Shown one piece after another: positions 53,166 to 64,000 of a DNA stretch of 64,000 nt. The stretch is taken from positions 992,001 to 1,056,000 of the forward strand of contig NZ_CP076543.1 of the NCBI RefSeq assembly GCF_030440515.1, written 5' to 3'. Within the stretch, counting starts at the first letter, position 1; each line of letters starts with the position of its first letter. This stretch comes from Streptomyces xanthophaeus. Lineage in GTDB: Bacteria; Actinomycetota; Actinomycetes; Streptomycetales; Streptomycetaceae. A program made the position numbers and the translations under genes. Under the pieces are notes generated by a model. That model was not told the origin of the DNA. It ran no database searches and saw only the letters and a list, made by a program, of their open reading frames with translations.

Positions 53166-53657
53166 TCACGTCCGTCCGTCGACCTCCTGGGCGGACTGCA
53201 TCTCGGGCGCGTCCTCGGCCCAGTCGGCCAGGACCACCCGGAAGCCGGCGGCGCGGGCGGCCTGGACGACGAGCTCGTCGTCGTCGACGAGCATGCGCAC
53301 CTCCCGGCCCCGGGAGATCCGCCGCAGCACCTCGATCTTCGTCGTGCGGGCCGGCCGCCGGTCCTGGTTGCCGCGCATGAACAGCCGCCCCTCGGGCAGA
53401 CCGTGCCGGGCGAGCCAGTCGAGCGTGTCCGCGCGGCACCGCTCGGGGCGCCCGGTCAGGTACACCACCTCGCAGTCGGCCGCGCTCTCCACGGCCAGCG
53501 CGACCCCGCGCCCGAGCGGCGGATCGGCCGGGGCCGCGGCGAAGAAGCCCGTCCAGTCCCGGGGCCGGCGCTCCAGGAAGTGCTGGCGATGACCGGTGTC
53601 CGCCAGGGTGTTGTCGATGTCGAAGACGGCCAGCGGCCGGGACGTGTGCTCACTCAT
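53166..53657 (-). CDS. HAD-family phosphatase (PNKP-like)
   Basis: A 163-residue HAD hydrolase. Motif I is FDIDNTLAD (Asp13, Asp15), motif II YLTGRPER, motif III Lys in RTTKIEVL, and motif IV VDDDELVV. It resembles the 3'-phosphatase domain of polynucleotide kinases, which is standard for such stand-alone proteins; substrate unproved. ATG at 53657; no other gene shares its promoter. Confidence 0.85.
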   Translation of the reverse strand: MSEHTSRPLAVFDIDNTLADTGHRQHFLERRPRDWTGFFAAAPADPPLGRGVALAVESAADCEVVYLTGRPERCRADTLDWLARHGLPEGRLFMRGNQDRRPARTTKIEVLRRISRGREVRMLVDDDELVVQAARAAGFRVVLADWAEDAPEMQSAQEVDGRT

Positions 53658-53713
53658 CCCGCCAGCCTAAGAGAGCCGGGGAATCCCCCGGGCCGCCGGA
53701 CGTTGAGTCCTGT

Positions 53714-54703
53714 GTGATCCGAAAACTCTCGATACTCGACCGGTCGCGCACCCGCGAGGGCCACCCGGCCCCCGAGGCCCTGCGCGACACCGTGGACCTG
53801 GCCCGGACGGCCGAGGAGCTCGGCTACCACCGCTTCTGGGTCTCGGAGCACCACAGCGTGCCCGGTGTCGCGGGCTCGGCGCCGACGGTGCTGGCCGCCG
53901 CCGTCGCCGCGGCGACGCACCGGATCCGGGTCGGCACGGGCGGGGTCATGCTGCCCAACCACCAGCCGCTGGTGGTGGCGGAACAGTTCGGGGTCCTGGA
54001 GTCTCTGTTCCCCGGCCGGATCGACATGGGCCTCGGGCGTTCGGTCGGCTTCACGGGCGGCATCCGGCGGGCGCTGGGCCGCGACACCGGCGACGCCGAC
54101 CGCTTCGAGGAACAGCTGACCGAGCTGCTGGGCTGGCTCGACGGCACCCAGCGGGCCCACCCCGAGGTGCACGCCCGCCCCGCCGAAGGACTGCGGATCC
54201 CGGCCTACCTCCTGGCCACCGGGGAAGGTGCCGGGATCGCCGCCCGGGCCGGGCTGCCCCTGGTGGTGGGCGACCTGCGGGCCCGCGGCCGATTGAACGA
54301 GATCGCCCGGGCGTACCGCAAGGAGTTCCAGCCCTCCGCCCGGGCGGTGGAGCCGTACGTCGTGGTCTCGGGCACGGTGGCGGTCGCCGCCACCGAGGAG
54401 GAGGCCCGCCGCATCCTGGTCCCGGAAGCCTGGGCCCTCGCGCACTCCCGCACCCGGGGCAGCTTCCCGCCGCTGCGCCCGGCGGAGGAGATCGAGGCGC
54501 TGGAGATGACACCGAAGGAGCGCGAGCTCTACGAGGGCGCCCTCGCCGGGCACGTCCACGGCACGGAGGACCAGGTGGCGGCACAGCTGTCGGAGGTCGC
54601 GGAGCAGACCGGCGCGGACGAACTGCTGGTCACCACCTCCACGTACGACCGCACGGCGCTGCTGGACTCCTACGCACGCCTGGCCCGGATCACGGGCCTC
54701 TGA
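53714..54703 (+). CDS. Luciferase-like monooxygenase (LLM)
   Basis: A 329-residue flavin-dependent oxidoreductase of the MsnO8-type luciferase-like family. The family start appears (LSILDRSRTREG), then WVSEHHSVPGVAGSAP and RVGTGGVMLPNHQPLVVAEQ, and DMGLGRSVGFTGG. FMNH2 and oxygen are the expected co-substrates; the organic substrate is unknown. GTG start at 53714. Confidence 0.88.
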   Translation: MIRKLSILDRSRTREGHPAPEALRDTVDLARTAEELGYHRFWVSEHHSVPGVAGSAPTVLAAAVAAATHRIRVGTGGVMLPNHQPLVVAEQFGVLESLFPGRIDMGLGRSVGFTGGIRRALGRDTGDADRFEEQLTELLGWLDGTQRAHPEVHARPAEGLRIPAYLLATGEGAGIAARAGLPLVVGDLRARGRLNEIARAYRKEFQPSARAVEPYVVVSGTVAVAATEEEARRILVPEAWALAHSRTRGSFPPLRPAEEIEALEMTPKERELYEGALAGHVHGTEDQVAAQLSEVAEQTGADELLVTTSTYDRTALLDSYARLARITGL

Positions 54704-54714
54704 AGGCGAGCCTC

Positions 54715-54720
54715 TAAAAT
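54715..54720 (+). promoter_or_regulatory. Leaderless -10 box
   Basis: TAAAAT (5 of 6 to consensus) lies seven bases before the ATG at 54728. Confidence 0.55.
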
Positions 54721-54727
54721 AGGACGA

Positions 54728-57160
54728 ATGCACCAGGCCGCCGGTACCCCCGCCCCTCCCCCCACCTCCCTCGACCCCTACGTACGGGTCCGGGGCGCCC
54801 GGGAGCACAATCTGCGCGGCGTCGACGTGGACATCCCGCGCGATGCGCTGACCGTGTTCACCGGGGTCTCCGGCTCCGGGAAGAGCTCGCTCGCCTTCGG
54901 CACGCTCTACGCCGAGGCCCAGCGCCGGTACTTCGAGTCCGTGGCCCCGTACGCCCGCCGCCTGATCCACCAGATCGGCGCGCCGAAGGTGGACTCCGTC
55001 ACCGGGCTGCCGCCGGCCGTCTCGCTGGAGCAGCGGCGCTCCTCCCCCGGCTCGCGCTCCTCCGTCGGCACGGTGACCCTGCTGTCCAACTCCCTGCGGA
55101 TGCTGTATTCGCGGGCCGGGACCTATCCGCCGGGTGCCGAGCGGCTCGACTCCGACGCCTTCTCGCCCAACACCGCCGCCGGGGCCTGCCCGTCGTGTCA
55201 CGGGCTCGGCCGGATCCACCGCACCAGCGAGGAACTCCTCGTCCCCGACCCAAGGCTGTCGATCCGTCAGGGTGCGATCGCCGCCTGGCCGGGCGCCTGG
55301 CAGGGCAAGAACCTGCGGGACATCCTGGACACGCTCGGCCACGACGTGGACCGGCCCTGGCGGGAACTGCCGGCGAAGGACCGCGAGTGGATCCTGTTCA
55401 CCGAGGAGCAGCCGGTGGTGACCGTGCACCCGGTGCGGGAGGCCGAGCGGATCCAGCGGCCCTACCAGGGCACGTACATGAGCGCCCACCGGTACGTCAT
55501 GCGGACCTTCGCCGACAGCAAGAGCGCCACCCTGCGGGCCCGCGCCGAGAAGTTCCTCGCCGACTCACCGTGTCCGGTGTGCGAGGGGCGGCGGCTGCGG
55601 CCGGAGGCCCTCGCCGTCACCTTCGCCGGGCGGACCATCGCGGAGCTCGCGGCCCTCGCGCTGACCGACCTGGACGGCGTACTGGCCTCCGCGCCCCTGG
55701 ACGGGGAGGCGGCGCGGGTGCTCGCCGAGGACCTGCGCTCCCGGATCGGGCCCGTCACGGAGCTGGGGCTGGGCTATCTGAGCCTGGACCGGACCGCGCC
55801 GACCCTGTCGGCGGGCGAGCTGCAGCGGCTGCGGCTGGCGACGCAGCTGCGCTCGGGGCTGTTCGGGGTCGTGTACGTGCTGGACGAACCGTCGGCGGGG
55901 CTGCACCCGGCGGACACCGAGGCACTGCTCGGGGTGCTGGACCGGCTGAAGGAGGCCGGGAACACGGTCTTCGTCGTGGAACACCATCTCGATGTGGTGC
56001 GGCACGCGGACTGGCTGGTGGACGTGGGCCCGCTGGCCGGGGAGCACGGCGGGCAGGTGCTCCACAGCGGGCCGCCGCAGGACCTGGCCGGGGTGGCGGG
56101 GTCGGCGACGGCCCGGCACCTGTTCGCGGCGCGGGAGCCCGCCGCGGCCCCCCGGCAGGTGCGCGGGGCGACCGGGGCGGTGCGGCTGACCGGTGTGGAC
56201 CGGCACAACCTGCGGGAACTGGAGGCGGAGTTCCCCCTCGGAGTGTTCACGGCCGTCACCGGAGTGTCGGGGTCGGGCAAATCCACGCTGGTGGGCCAGG
56301 TACTGGCCGGGGAGGTCCGCGAGCGGCTCGCGGAGGCGGACTTCCCCGTACGGCGGCTGGTGGAGGTGGACCAGAAGCCGATCGGCCGGACGCCTCGGTC
56401 CAACCTGGCCACATACACCGGGCTGTTCGACGTGGTGCGCAAGCTCTTCACGGCGGCCCCCGAGGCGCGGGCGCGCGGCTGGAAAGCAGGCCGGTTCTCC
56501 TTCAACGTGCCTGGGGGCCGCTGCGAGACCTGCCAGGGCGAGGGTTTCGTCTCGGTGGAGCTGCTGTTCCTGCCGAGTACGTACGCCCCGTGCCCCGCAT
56601 GCGCGGGGGCCCGGTACAACGCCGAGACCCTGGAGGTCCGGTACGAGGGCCTGGACATCGCGGAGGTACTGGGCCTGACGGTGGAGTCGGCGGCCGCCTT
56701 CTTCGCGGAGGTTCCGGCGGCGGCGCGCAGCCTGCGGGCGCTGGAGGAGATCGGGCTGGGCTACCTGCGGCTGGGGCAGCCGGCCACCGAGCTTTCGGGC
56801 GGCGAGGCGCAGCGGATCAAGCTGGCGACCGAGCTGCAGCGGCTGCGCCGGGACCACACGCTGTACCTGCTGGACGAGCCGACGACCGGGCTGCATCCGG
56901 CCGATGTGCGGGTGCTGCTGCGGCAGTTGCACGGGCTGGTGGACGCGGGGCACTCGGTGGTGGTCGTGGAGCACGACATGGAGGTGGTGGCGGGCGCGGA
57001 CTGGGTGATCGACCTCGGTCCGGGCGGCGGCACGGCGGGCGGCCGGGTGGTCGCCGCGGGTACGCCGTCGGAGGTGGCTTCCGCGACGGGCAGCCGTACG
57101 GCTCCGTACCTGGCGCGGGCCCTCGGGTCCGGCAGGGACGGGGAGCCGGGGCGGGCATAG
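54728..57160 (+). CDS. Short UvrA-like ABC protein (UvrA2/DrrC type)
   Basis: An 810-residue UvrA-family protein. Two ABC ATPase units each show Walker A ([13 protein letters not shown] at about 45-57; [13 protein letters not shown] at about 510-522), signature [14 protein letters not shown] and Walker [14 protein letters not shown]. Zinc-type pairs CPSCHG, CPVCEG, CETCQG and CPACAG are present. It is shorter than housekeeping UvrA (about 940-1000), as in UvrA2 or drug-resistance relatives lacking parts of the UvrB-binding region. It probably binds damaged or drug-bound DNA; role in resistance is inferred. Likely a leaderless transcript. Confidence 0.87.
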   Translation: MHQAAGTPAPPPTSLDPYVRVRGAREHNLRGVDVDIPRDALTVFTGVSGSGKSSLAFGTLYAEAQRRYFESVAPYARRLIHQIGAPKVDSVTGLPPAVSLEQRRSSPGSRSSVGTVTLLSNSLRMLYSRAGTYPPGAERLDSDAFSPNTAAGACPSCHGLGRIHRTSEELLVPDPRLSIRQGAIAAWPGAWQGKNLRDILDTLGHDVDRPWRELPAKDREWILFTEEQPVVTVHPVREAERIQRPYQGTYMSAHRYVMRTFADSKSATLRARAEKFLADSPCPVCEGRRLRPEALAVTFAGRTIAELAALALTDLDGVLASAPLDGEAARVLAEDLRSRIGPVTELGLGYLSLDRTAPTLSAGELQRLRLATQLRSGLFGVVYVLDEPSAGLHPADTEALLGVLDRLKEAGNTVFVVEHHLDVVRHADWLVDVGPLAGEHGGQVLHSGPPQDLAGVAGSATARHLFAAREPAAAPRQVRGATGAVRLTGVDRHNLRELEAEFPLGVFTAVTGVSGSGKSTLVGQVLAGEVRERLAEADFPVRRLVEVDQKPIGRTPRSNLATYTGLFDVVRKLFTAAPEARARGWKAGRFSFNVPGGRCETCQGEGFVSVELLFLPSTYAPCPACAGARYNAETLEVRYEGLDIAEVLGLTVESAAAFFAEVPAAARSLRALEEIGLGYLRLGQPATELSGGEAQRIKLATELQRLRRDHTLYLLDEPTTGLHPADVRVLLRQLHGLVDAGHSVVVVEHDMEVVAGADWVIDLGPGGGTAGGRVVAAGTPSEVASATGSRTAPYLARALGSGRDGEPGRA

Positions 57161-57163
57161 GCT
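57158..57163 (+). promoter_or_regulatory. Leaderless -10 box
   Basis: TAGGCT lies seven bases before the ATG at 57171 and shares the stop codon of the UvrA-like gene. Confidence 0.45.
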
Positions 57164-57170
57164 GCCGGGC

Positions 57171-57509
57171 ATGTTCTGGAAACGCCGGAGGGAACCGGCT
57201 CCGGCGGCGGAAGCGACCGCCTCCGTACGTCCGGCGGAGCCGGTCGCGCGGCTCCCCGTGACGAACGACGGGCGGAACCGGCTGTCGCTGATCCTCGAAC
57301 CCTGGGCCTCGGAGGTATGGCTGGAGCCGGGCGAGAAGGTCACCGTGATCACCATAGGCTCGGCGGACGGCGCCCGGCCCTGGTCCGGCACCCGGGCGCC
57401 CGACGAACCCTTCGAGCTGCAGTACTGCTCGGACATGCTGGTGGTCTGGGCGAACGGCAGCGTGACGACCGTCGAGGACGCCGCCGGGAACGAACTGATC
57501 CGCTGGTGA
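57171..57509 (+). CDS. Small hypothetical protein
   Basis: A 112-residue soluble protein. It has a basic start (MFWKRRREPAPAA) and a beta-rich core (RLSLILEPWASEVWLEPGEK, VTVITIGSADG, FELQYCSDMLVVWANGS). No family recognised. Follows the UvrA-like gene by ten bases and converges on the histidine phosphatase with three bases between. Confidence 0.7.
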   Translation: MFWKRRREPAPAAEATASVRPAEPVARLPVTNDGRNRLSLILEPWASEVWLEPGEKVTVITIGSADGARPWSGTRAPDEPFELQYCSDMLVVWANGSVTTVEDAAGNELIRW

Positions 57510-57512
57510 GGC

Positions 57513-58172
57513 TCAGACGTCGCCGGGGAGCAGGTGCTGCGGCAGTTCGCGGAAGCTCCAGCGGCCCTGACGGCGGGTGAACATCCAGACGAGGTCGTGC
57601 CGGTCGGGCCAGGTGGCCGGGGTACCCGGGATCCGGTGGGCGCCGAGGGCCCGGACCAGGCGCGGGATCCCGCTGTGCTCCCAGCAGACGAGCACGGGCA
57701 TGGGCCCGGCCAACACGGCCTGCGCGAGGGCGGCTTCGGCGCCGACCGCGAACTCGGCGCGGACGGGGGCGCGCAGGGCGGCGGCGAGCGCCGCCACCGT
57801 CTGCTTGCACCGCGCGGGGGCGGCGGTAACGTTGCCGCCTGCCGCGAAGACGGCCGCGGGGCGGGGCAGCGAGGAGCCGTGGGCCGGCGGGAAGAGGTGC
57901 GGGAGGCGTTCGGCCCGGCGCCATCCGCGGCCGGCCAGCGAACCGGGATCGTCCTCGCCCTCCGCGTCCCGGCCGACGCCGCCGGCGTACGGCTTCTCCG
58001 CGTGCCGGATCACCATGACCAGGGCGTCCTCGGGTCCGGCCGGCGCACCGGGCGCCGGGGGGCGCGGGGCTTCCCCGCCCGAGCACCCGGCCCCAGCCCC
58101 GGCCAGCGGGGCGAGGGCGGCGGCCAGTACGGCTCGGCGACGCGGTCCGGACCCGGAGGGGGCTTCTGGCAT
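57513..58172 (-). CDS. Histidine phosphatase family lipoprotein
   Basis: A 219-residue exported protein. The N-terminus has RRR before a hydrophobic segment and lipobox AGAGC (Cys30), a Tat-like lipoprotein signal. The histidine phosphatase motif is VIRHAEKP (Arg56, His57), with a second His in CWEHSGIP. It should remove phosphate from small substrates outside the membrane. ATG at 58172 preferred; an upstream GTG at 58190 is possible, both with weak sites. Confidence 0.78.
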   Translation of the reverse strand: MPEAPSGSGPRRRAVLAAALAPLAGAGAGCSGGEAPRPPAPGAPAGPEDALVMVIRHAEKPYAGGVGRDAEGEDDPGSLAGRGWRRAERLPHLFPPAHGSSLPRPAAVFAAGGNVTAAPARCKQTVAALAAALRAPVRAEFAVGAEAALAQAVLAGPMPVLVCWEHSGIPRLVRALGAHRIPGTPATWPDRHDLVWMFTRRQGRWSFRELPQHLLPGDV

Positions 58173-58292
58173 GGCGCCACTGTCCCCCACGGCCCGGGCG
58201 GGGCCGGGGCGCGGCGCGGTGCGGGCCGTTGCGGTCAGCCGATCGGCGCAGGGGCGGGGGCGGGGGCAGGGGCGGGGCCTTGGACCCGGGGC

Positions 58293-59035
58293 TCAGCGGG
58301 GGCCCTTGCGCACGGCCCGCAGCCACTCCTTGTTCATCGCGGCGATCGAGGGCAGCGGGATGCCCTTCGGGCAGGCCGTGGCGCACTCGCCGGTCAGGGT
58401 GCAGCCGCCGAAGCCTTCCTCGTCCATCCGGGCCACCATGTCCAGCACCCGGGTCTCGCGCTCCGGCGAGCCCTGCGGGAGGACGTTCAGGTGGTTGACC
58501 TTGGCGGAGGTGAAGAGCATCGCGGAGCCGTTGGGGCAGGCCGCCACGCACGCGCCGCAGCCGATGCACTCGGCGTGCTCGAAGGCGAAGTCGGCGTCGG
58601 CCTTGGGCACGGCGGTGGCGTGCGCCTCGGGGGCGGCGCCGGTGGGGGCGGTGATGTAGCCGCCGGCCTGGATGATCCGGTCGAAGGCGCCGCGGTCGAC
58701 GACGAGGTCCTTGACCACCGGGAAGGCGGCGGCCCGCCACGGCTCGACGTCGATGGTGTCGCCGTCGGCGAAGGACCGCATGTGGAGCTGGCAGGTGGTG
58801 GTGCGTTCCGGGCCGTGGGCGTCGCCGTTGATGACGAGGCTGCAGGCGCCGCAGATGCCCTCGCGGCAGTCGTGGTCGAAGGCGACCGGGTCCTCGCCGC
58901 GCAGGATGAGGTCCTCGTTGAGGGTGTCGAGCATCTCCAGGAAGGACATGTCCTCCGAGATGCCGTCGACCTCGTAGGAGGCCATGTGACCGGGGGCGTC
59001 GGCGCCGCGCTGGCGCCAGACGCGCAGGGTGAGCT

Positions 59036-59039
<4 letters not shown>
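58293..59039 (-). CDS. sdhB: Succinate dehydrogenase iron-sulfur subunit
   Basis: A 248-residue subunit of complex II. The [2Fe-2S] ligands are in [13 protein letters not shown] and TTCQLH, and [4Fe-4S]/[3Fe-4S] motifs are [14 protein letters not shown] and [17 protein letters not shown] at 59039 overlaps sdhA by four bases. The subunit order C-A-B and its length match the non-classical actinobacterial SdhCAB. It carries electrons from FAD to the quinone site. Confidence 0.93.
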
Positions 59040-61045
<2,006 letters not shown>

Positions 61046-61047
61046 GG

Positions 61048-61752
61048 TCAGTTCACCACTCCGGTCATGACGGCTACGGGGACGGACACGAAGCCTGCGA
61101 AGAGGACGAGGGCCAGGCCGTTGGCCAGGAACTTCAGCGTCCGCTCGCGTCGGGCACTGCCCGCGCCGAGGGTCTGCGCAGCGCTCCAGAAGCCGTGGCG
61201 GACGTGCAGTCCGAGGGCGGCCATGGCCACGATGTAGATCGTGTTCCCGTACCAGGTGGAGAAGGTGGACAGGACGTTCTCGTACGGGTGGCCGGACCAG
61301 GCGCGCTCATTGACGGTGAGCGTGGTGAGGTCGAGCAGGTGCCAGACGATGAACAGGCCGAGGATGATGCCGCCCCAGCGCATGGTGCGGGTGGCGTAGC
61401 TCGCGCGGCGGCGCTTGTGGGCGTACTTCACCGGGCGGGCCTTGATGTCGCGGCGGCTGAGCTGGTACGCGGACACGGCGTGGGCGACGACCGCGACGAG
61501 CAGTCCCACGCGGACGAGCCACAGGGCCCACTCGTGGTGCAGGAAGGGCGAGCCGAGGGTGCGCAGCCAGTGGGCGTAGCCGTTGAACTCGTCCGCCCCG
61601 AAGAAGATCTTGAGGTTTCCGAGCATGTGCACGACGAGGTAGCCGAGCATGATCAGGCCGGACACGGCCATCACGGACTTCTTGCCGACGGAGGAGTCCC
61701 AGATCGTGCGTGTGATGGACGGCCGTCGATCCGTCCGCGTTGCCAGAGCCAT
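61048..61752 (-). CDS. sdhC: Succinate dehydrogenase cytochrome b subunit
   Basis: A 234-residue membrane subunit with five hydrophobic segments: [80 protein letters not shown] and the final [19 protein letters not shown]. Several His, such as in VVHMLGN, VVAHAVS and IVWHLL, can bind two haems. It is the first gene of the operon, divergent from the LysR gene. Confidence 0.9.
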   Translation of the reverse strand: MALATRTDRRPSITRTIWDSSVGKKSVMAVSGLIMLGYLVVHMLGNLKIFFGADEFNGYAHWLRTLGSPFLHHEWALWLVRVGLLVAVVAHAVSAYQLSRRDIKARPVKYAHKRRRASYATRTMRWGGIILGLFIVWHLLDLTTLTVNERAWSGHPYENVLSTFSTWYGNTIYIVAMAALGLHVRHGFWSAAQTLGAGSARRERTLKFLANGLALVLFAGFVSVPVAVMTGVVN

Positions 61753-61810
61753 GTCCTCGACGGTACGGACGAGGGTCCCGAAAGGTCCAAGACATGATGG
61801 AGCTGATATC

Positions 61811-61827
61811 GATAGGGATCAACTATC
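61811..61827. promoter_or_regulatory. Possible LysR operator
   Basis: GATAG (61811-61815) and CTATC (61823-61827) form an inverted repeat with seven-base spacer, a T-N11-A type LysR site, between sdhC and the LysR gene. ATCGAT at 61808-61813 overlaps it. Confidence 0.55.
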
Positions 61828-61835
61828 AAGCACGC

Positions 61836-61841
61836 TAGCCT
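61836..61841 (+). promoter_or_regulatory. Leaderless -10 box
   Basis: TAGCCT lies six bases before the LysR ATG at 61848. It is next to the operator, so the regulator may repress itself. Confidence 0.45.
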
Positions 61842-61847
61842 GGGGGT

Positions 61848-62726
61848 ATGCAGTTCCAGCAGCTCCTGTACTTCGTGGCCGTCGCCGAGACCCGGCATTT
61901 CACCCGGGCCGCGGAGCGCGTGCACGTGGCGCAGCCCTCGCTCTCGCAGCAGATCAAGGCGCTCGAACGGGAACTCGGGGCCGAGCTGTTCAGCCGGGCC
62001 CGGGGCAACATCACGCTCACCGACGCGGGCGAGACGCTGCTGCCGCTGGCCCGTCGGATCCTGGCGGACGCGGACACCGCACGGCTGGAGGTGCAGGAAC
62101 TGGCGCAGCTCCGGCGCGGCCGCGTCCGGCTCGGTGCCACTCCCAGCATCTGCACGGGCCTGCTGCCGGACGTGCTGCGGACCTTCCACGACGCGCATCC
62201 CGGGATCGAGCTGCTGATCGAGGAGAGCGGCTCGCTCGACCTCGTACGGGAACTCGCGCGCGGAGCCCTGGACCTGGCCCTGATCGCGCTGCCGCTCCCC
62301 CCTTCGGCCCCGGCCCTGACCACGATGGAGCTGCTGACGGAAGACCTCGTGGTGGTCTCCTCGGCGGAACGGCCGGCGCCCGGCGGGGGCGGCGAGCTGA
62401 CCATCCCGGGACTGCGGGACGAGCCGATGGTGATGTTCCGGCACGGCTACGACCTGCGGGAGCTCACGGTGGCGGCCTGCCGGGCCGAGGGCTTCGAGCC
62501 GGTCTTCACCGTGGAGGGCGGCGAGATGGACGCGGTCCTGGGCTTCGTGCGGGCGGGGCTCGGTATCGCGGTGGTCCCGGCGATGGTGGTGGACCGCGCC
62601 GGTCCGGGTCTGCGGGTGACTCCGCTGGCCGGCTCCCCGCTGCGCCGCACGATCGCCCTGGCCCACCGCACCGACGTGGCTCCGCCGCGAGCGGCCCGCG
62701 AGCTGAAGCGCATACTGACCGGCTGA
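61848..62726 (+). CDS. LysR-family regulator
   Basis: A 292-residue regulator. The helix-turn-helix covers residues 1-60 (HFTRAAERVHVAQPSLSQQI, KALERELGAELFSR) and the periplasmic-binding-like effector domain follows (RLGATPSICTGLLPDVLRTF, GIAVVPAMVV). It is divergent from sdhC-A-B and is the common local regulator of that operon in streptomycetes; inference. Probably leaderless. Confidence 0.9.
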   Translation: MQFQQLLYFVAVAETRHFTRAAERVHVAQPSLSQQIKALERELGAELFSRARGNITLTDAGETLLPLARRILADADTARLEVQELAQLRRGRVRLGATPSICTGLLPDVLRTFHDAHPGIELLIEESGSLDLVRELARGALDLALIALPLPPSAPALTTMELLTEDLVVVSSAERPAPGGGGELTIPGLRDEPMVMFRHGYDLRELTVAACRAEGFEPVFTVEGGEMDAVLGFVRAGLGIAVVPAMVVDRAGPGLRVTPLAGSPLRRTIALAHRTDVAPPRAARELKRILTG

Positions 62727-62775
62727 TTCCGCCGTGGCAGGGCTGCGGGCGGGGCGGGCAGGACGCGCGGGGCGG

Positions 62776-63468
62776 TCATTCCGGGGCCGGGGTCTGGGCT
62801 TGGGCGGACGCCTGGGGGGACGCCTGCACGGGGCCTGCCGGCAGGGCCTGGTCGAGGCCTTCGGCGAGCATCCCGAAGGCCTGATCGGCATCGGCCACCG
62901 CCGCCGCGTGGGCCTCGTCGGCGCTCTGCCCGGATTCGATCCGCCGCCAGTTCACCCGGCCCAACTCGTGCCGGACCGCCACCAGATGGATCGCGGCCAG
63001 GCGGGCGGCGAGCGGCGCCACCGCCTCCGCCTCCAGCCCGGCGGCGAGCAACTCCACCTCGCGGTCGGTGTAGCGGCTGAGCCGGCTCTTGAGGCTGGCG
63101 GTGCTGTAGACGAGCCCCTGGAAGGCCATCACGTTCGGGTGGTCGCACAGCCCGGTGATCGGGTCCCGCTCGGCCAGCGCCGCCAGGAAGTGCGTGTGCA
63201 CGGCGCCCACCGGCGTGCGGCCGGCGGGCCGCTCGCGCACGATGCGCGCCACCTCGTCCTGATGGTCGGCGAACCGGTCGAGCAGGAGGTCCTCCTTGGT
63301 CGGGAAGTACCGGAAGAGGGTGGGCTTGGAGACCTCGGCCGCGGCCGCGACGTCCGCCACCGACACGGCATCGAAGCCCCGTTCCAGGAAGAGCTCCAGT
63401 GCCGTCGCCGCCAGTCGGTGCCGCGTACGGAGCTTCTTGTTCTCGCGCAGACCCGTCGTGTTCTCCAT
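62776..63468 (-). CDS. TetR-family regulator
   Basis: A 230-residue repressor. The DNA-binding domain begins KKLRTRHRLAATALELFLER and has SVADVAAAAEVSKPTLFRYF, then a helical ligand domain and a Gln/Ala/Pro-rich C-terminal tail. The ATG at 63468 has no ribosome site. It is divergent from the flavin monooxygenase and a GGTTA/TAACC dyad lies between, so it likely controls that gene. Confidence 0.87.
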   Translation of the reverse strand: MENTTGLRENKKLRTRHRLAATALELFLERGFDAVSVADVAAAAEVSKPTLFRYFPTKEDLLLDRFADHQDEVARIVRERPAGRTPVGAVHTHFLAALAERDPITGLCDHPNVMAFQGLVYSTASLKSRLSRYTDREVELLAAGLEAEAVAPLAARLAAIHLVAVRHELGRVNWRRIESGQSADEAHAAAVADADQAFGMLAEGLDQALPAGPVQASPQASAQAQTPAPE

Positions 63469-63497
63469 GCGCACAGCGTACCACGGATGCGTGACCG

Positions 63498-63513
63498 GGT
63501 TATTTTTGTAACC
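63498..63513. promoter_or_regulatory. Possible TetR operator
   Basis: GGTTA (63498-63502) and TAACC (63509-63513) form an inverted repeat with a six-base T-rich spacer. The surrounding ACCGGGTT also repeats directly. It sits between TetR and the monooxygenase gene. Confidence 0.5.
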
Positions 63514-63573
63514 GGGTTGCTTTTTTCGGCGGGAGCCGCTTTCCTGGAGACATCGACGAGGAGAGGACATCCC

Positions 63574-64000
63574 ATGACCGACGTACTGATCGCCGGCTCG
63601 GGTCCCACCGGACTGACGCTCGCCTGCGACCTGGCGCTGCGCGGATTCGCCGTGCGCGTCATCGACCGGCGCACCGAACCGCACCACGAGTCCCGGGGCA
63701 AGGGGCTGCTGCCGGGCAGCCTCGATGTCTTCCAGGAACTCGGCGTGCTCGACACCCTGGACGCCACCGGCAACAGGAGCGTGGTCCTGCGCAAGTACTT
63801 CGACGGACAGCACATCGACGACACCCCCACCGACGGCGGCCTGCTGATCGGGCAGTGGCAGATCGAAGCGGCGCTGCGCGACCGGCTCGCCGGGCTCGGG
63901 GTGCGGGTCGAGTACGGATCGGAGCTCGCCGCGATCACCCAGGACCCGTCCGGGGTGCGGGCGGAGCTGGCGGACGGCACCGTGATCGGAGCCCGCTATC
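63574..64000 (+). CDS. FAD-dependent monooxygenase (partial, 3' end missing)
   Basis: The first 142 codons of a gene that runs off the window. The FAD motif GSGPTGLTLACDLALRG is followed by VIDRRTEPHHESRGKGLLPG and LIGQWQIEAALRDRLAG, the aromatic hydroxylase (UbiH/PHBH-like, polyketide hydroxylase) start. ATG at 63574 follows GAGGAGAGGACATCCC. Substrate unknown. Divergent from and likely controlled by TetR. Confidence 0.85.
   Translation, partial: MTDVLIAGSGPTGLTLACDLALRGFAVRVIDRRTEPHHESRGKGLLPGSLDVFQELGVLDTLDATGNRSVVLRKYFDGQHIDDTPTDGGLLIGQWQIEAALRDRLAGLGVRVEYGSELAAITQDPSGVRAELADGTVIGARY

Overview
The window is chromosomal DNA of a high-GC actinomycete, almost certainly a Streptomyces. Third codon positions are nearly all G or C, GTG starts are common, and start codons carry purine-rich ribosome sites or are leaderless. 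TTA codons are very rare, as expected where the bldA tRNA is limiting. Gene content is also streptomycete: DUF6230/DUF6114, an ergothioneine cluster, LAXTG-sorted proteins, an iron box and a dre-like site. No rRNA, tRNA, CRISPR array or intact insertion sequence was seen.

Layout. 1-4.7 kb: aspartate ammonia-lyase, a cupin, a SnoaL-like protein, and a short-chain dehydrogenase divergent from an HxlR regulator across a long nested palindrome. 4.8-6.9 kb: secreted beta-propeller protein and an XRE/MmyB regulator. 6.9-9.2 kb: a decayed patch with an SRPBCC remnant, an unidentified reverse-strand remnant, a hypothetical gene, a DUF1828-like gene broken by a C7 tract and an in-frame TAG, and short direct repeats. 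9.2-12.8 kb: pirin, TPR protein, rRNA-type methyltransferase, MerR regulator. 12.9-14.6 kb: DUF6230-DUF6114-secreted protein operon with two TTA codons. 14.8-19.0 kb: small proteins, a metallophosphoesterase, and an iron-box-controlled pair of exported proteins, one with a sortase signal. 19.2-25.3 kb: flavin disulfide reductase and a three-subunit molybdenum aldehyde oxidoreductase. 25.4-30.9 kb: TetR regulator divergent from a Trypco1-like protein and a 1433-residue trypsin-NTPase-membrane-propeller protein, the best candidate conflict system here. 31-39.3 kb: thioredoxin, aldehyde dehydrogenase, thiolase, LacI regulator, then MFS transporter, hydrolase and amidase. 39.4-45.2 kb: O-methyltransferase, protealysin-type protease with its emfourin-type inhibitor, an orphan PemK/MazF-like protein, an Imm49-like protein with a repeated end motif, and a PARG-like macrodomain protein. 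45.3-49.7 kb: egtABCD. 49.5-53.7 kb: OlsB-like and OlsA-like acyltransferases, a solute-binding lipoprotein with a dre-like site, dodecin, HAD phosphatase. 53.7-64 kb: luciferase-like oxidoreductase, short UvrA-like protein, histidine phosphatase, succinate dehydrogenase operon with divergent LysR regulator, and a TetR regulator divergent from a flavin monooxygenase cut by the window edge.

How genes work together. egtA-D are translationally coupled and make ergothioneine up to the sulfoxide intermediate; no egtE lyase is present here. sdhC-A-B is a compact reverse operon. The molybdenum enzyme genes form one transcription unit. The Trypco1-like gene overlaps the protease/NTPase gene by 4 bases and has a TTA at codon 7, so the pair may be made only when bldA tRNA is abundant, that is during development.
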